Source of the DNA: Shewanella canadensis | GTDB taxonomy: Bacteria; Pseudomonadota; Gammaproteobacteria; Enterobacterales; Shewanellaceae | Length of the DNA stretch: 64,000 nt | Reading direction: 5' to 3' | Assembly (NCBI RefSeq): GCF_003966225.1 | Contig: NZ_RXNU01000009.1 | Span: forward strand, 110,543-174,542 | Shown here: one piece after another, positions 63,348 through 64,000 of the stretch | Layout: every line of letters starts with the position of its first letter | Numbering within the stretch: position 1 is the first letter of the stretch | Program-made: the position numbers and the translations under genes | Notes under the pieces: generated by a model | Database searches by the model: none | The model's input: only the letters and a program-made list of their open reading frames with translations | Told to the model about the DNA's origin: nothing

Positions 63348-63375
63348 TTGCGCTCAGAACTAAACTCCCTATAAT
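63348..63375 (+). promoter_or_regulatory. Upstream rRNA operon promoter
   Basis: A -35 box TTGCGC and a -10 box TATAAT with a 16-base spacer, followed by a GC-rich discriminator (GCGCAACC), as in rRNA promoters. It lies about 510 bases before 16S. Confidence 0.7.
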
Positions 63376-63575
63376 GCGCAACCACTGACACGGCACAGCA
63401 GGCCAATCGCTCTTAGCAAATGCTAGGTAACACGGGACTTGCAGCAGTGTTAGAGGGTTTAACTTCTTCGGGATTAGACTCAGGTGATAAGCGCTTTAAG
63501 GGCTTCGGGTTTTGATTGTTTTTCACATTAGTGATTAAGAAATCATCGCTTGAAAAACTTCTTAAAATTAGCGCT

Positions 63576-63603
63576 TGACGCCGACACTGGAGGATGTAAA
63601 ATA
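63576..63603 (+). promoter_or_regulatory. Downstream rRNA operon promoter
   Basis: A -35 box TTGACG and a -10 box TAAAAT with a 16-base spacer, then a GC-rich discriminator (ACGCCTCC). It lies about 280 bases before 16S. Confidence 0.7.
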
Positions 63604-63660
63604 CGCCTCCTCAAGCCAACGACCAAGCGTCTAACGGCAGTGTCTGAAAAATTGATACTA

Positions 63661-63676
63661 CGCTCTTTAACAATTT
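63661..63676 (+). promoter_or_regulatory. rRNA leader boxA antitermination site
   Basis: CGCTCTTTAACAATTT matches the Nus-factor boxA of rRNA leaders, TGCTCTTTAACAA. It protects the rRNA transcript from Rho. Confidence 0.85.
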
Positions 63677-63883
63677 ATCAAGTAATCTGTGTGGACACTC
63701 ACAGGTGTTGAGTTATTCGAAACTACTTCTCACGAAGTAGTCAAAAATTTTACTCAATATTTTCTGTATCACGTAAGTGATGAGTGTTCATAGCAATATG
63801 TACAAACGTTTCTAAGATTCTTCCGAGTCTTTTAAACGAAATCAGAATTCATTGAGCTGGTTCTTAGGAACCAAAAAAACTTT

Positions 63884-64000
63884 AATTGAAGAGTTTGATC
63901 ATGGCTCAGATTGAACGCTGGCGGCAGGCCTAACACATGCAAGTCGAGCGGAAACGGAGATAGCTTGCTATCAGACGTCGAGCGGCGGACGGGTGAGTAA
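63884..64000 (+). rRNA. rrs: 16S ribosomal RNA, 5' end only
   Basis: It starts AATTGAAGAGTTTGATCATG and continues through the universal GGCGGCAGGCCTAACACATG stretch and the V1 loop to GACGGGTGAGTAA, where the window ends. Only the first ~117 bases are present. The V1 loop with GATAGCTTGCTATC fits Shewanella-type sequences but does not settle species. Confidence 0.97.

Noticed and set aside
1..64000. CRISPR array, intact prophage or intact insertion sequence
   Set aside because: No regularly spaced repeats, no phage structural genes and no intact transposase were found. The Mor-like gene alone does not make a prophage.

Overview
The window looks like chromosomal DNA of a marine Shewanella or close relative (Alteromonadales). 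This rests on the smc-zipA-ligA order, Smc/LigA/PntAB protein sequences typical of the group, a multiheme lipoprotein cytochrome, several HD-GYP c-di-GMP genes, and a gammaproteobacterial 16S rRNA start at the right edge. Species cannot be fixed from the sequence alone.

Layout. 1-5.1 kb: the 3' part of an HD-GYP gene, then a tetraheme cytochrome-LuxR pair and cysZ on the minus strand. 5.3-12.6 kb: the housekeeping block smc, zipA, ligA and a DUF2919 membrane protein. 13.3-17.2 kb: a second HD-GYP protein, an SDR-type protein, DsbA and an isolated Mu Mor-like regulator. 17.6-28.2 kb: a DUF4212/sodium:solute symporter pair and a cNMP-CBS-DUF294 protein with a DnaQ-type exonuclease. These may be the two halves of an acetate/carboxylate-uptake module, now separated by a secreted purple-acid-phosphatase-like protein, a TPR protein, a CDP-alcohol phosphatidyltransferase and an unknown exported protein. 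28.2-33.4 kb: an LRAT-like gene cut by a repeat element, pntAB, and a 57-residue small ORF.

33.5-41.8 kb is a catabolic cluster for hydroxyproline. It encodes 4-hydroxyproline 2-epimerase, a D-amino-acid (hydroxyproline) dehydrogenase, a pyrroline-4-hydroxy-2-carboxylate deaminase of the DHDPS family and 2-oxoglutarate semialdehyde dehydrogenase, which together give 2-oxoglutarate. It also has a trans-3-hydroxyproline dehydratase, a GntR/FCD regulator, palindromic operators in the divergent promoter region, and a FabH-like synthase at the end.

41.8-57.6 kb is accessory in character, with many fragments: a RAYT transposase remnant, an HD-protein remnant, a 46-bp echo of the upstream D-amino-acid dehydrogenase, and a GNAT remnant. 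It also holds outer-membrane proteins, a phospholipase-D lipoprotein, an unusual HD-CBS-HEPN-like protein, and a carnitine/betaine module (MarR, a short BCCT transporter, a eukaryote-like carnitine acyltransferase). 57.9-63.0 kb carries a receiver-HD-GYP regulator with its histidine kinase, an Xaa-Pro aminopeptidase and gmhB. The window ends with a ribosomal RNA operon: two promoters, boxA and the first 117 bases of 16S rRNA.

Three copies of a ~265-bp MITE-like element (two in one orientation, one inverted) and one related 176-bp element lie in the window. One copy sits inside the LRAT-like gene. Removing it in silico rejoins the reading frame exactly.
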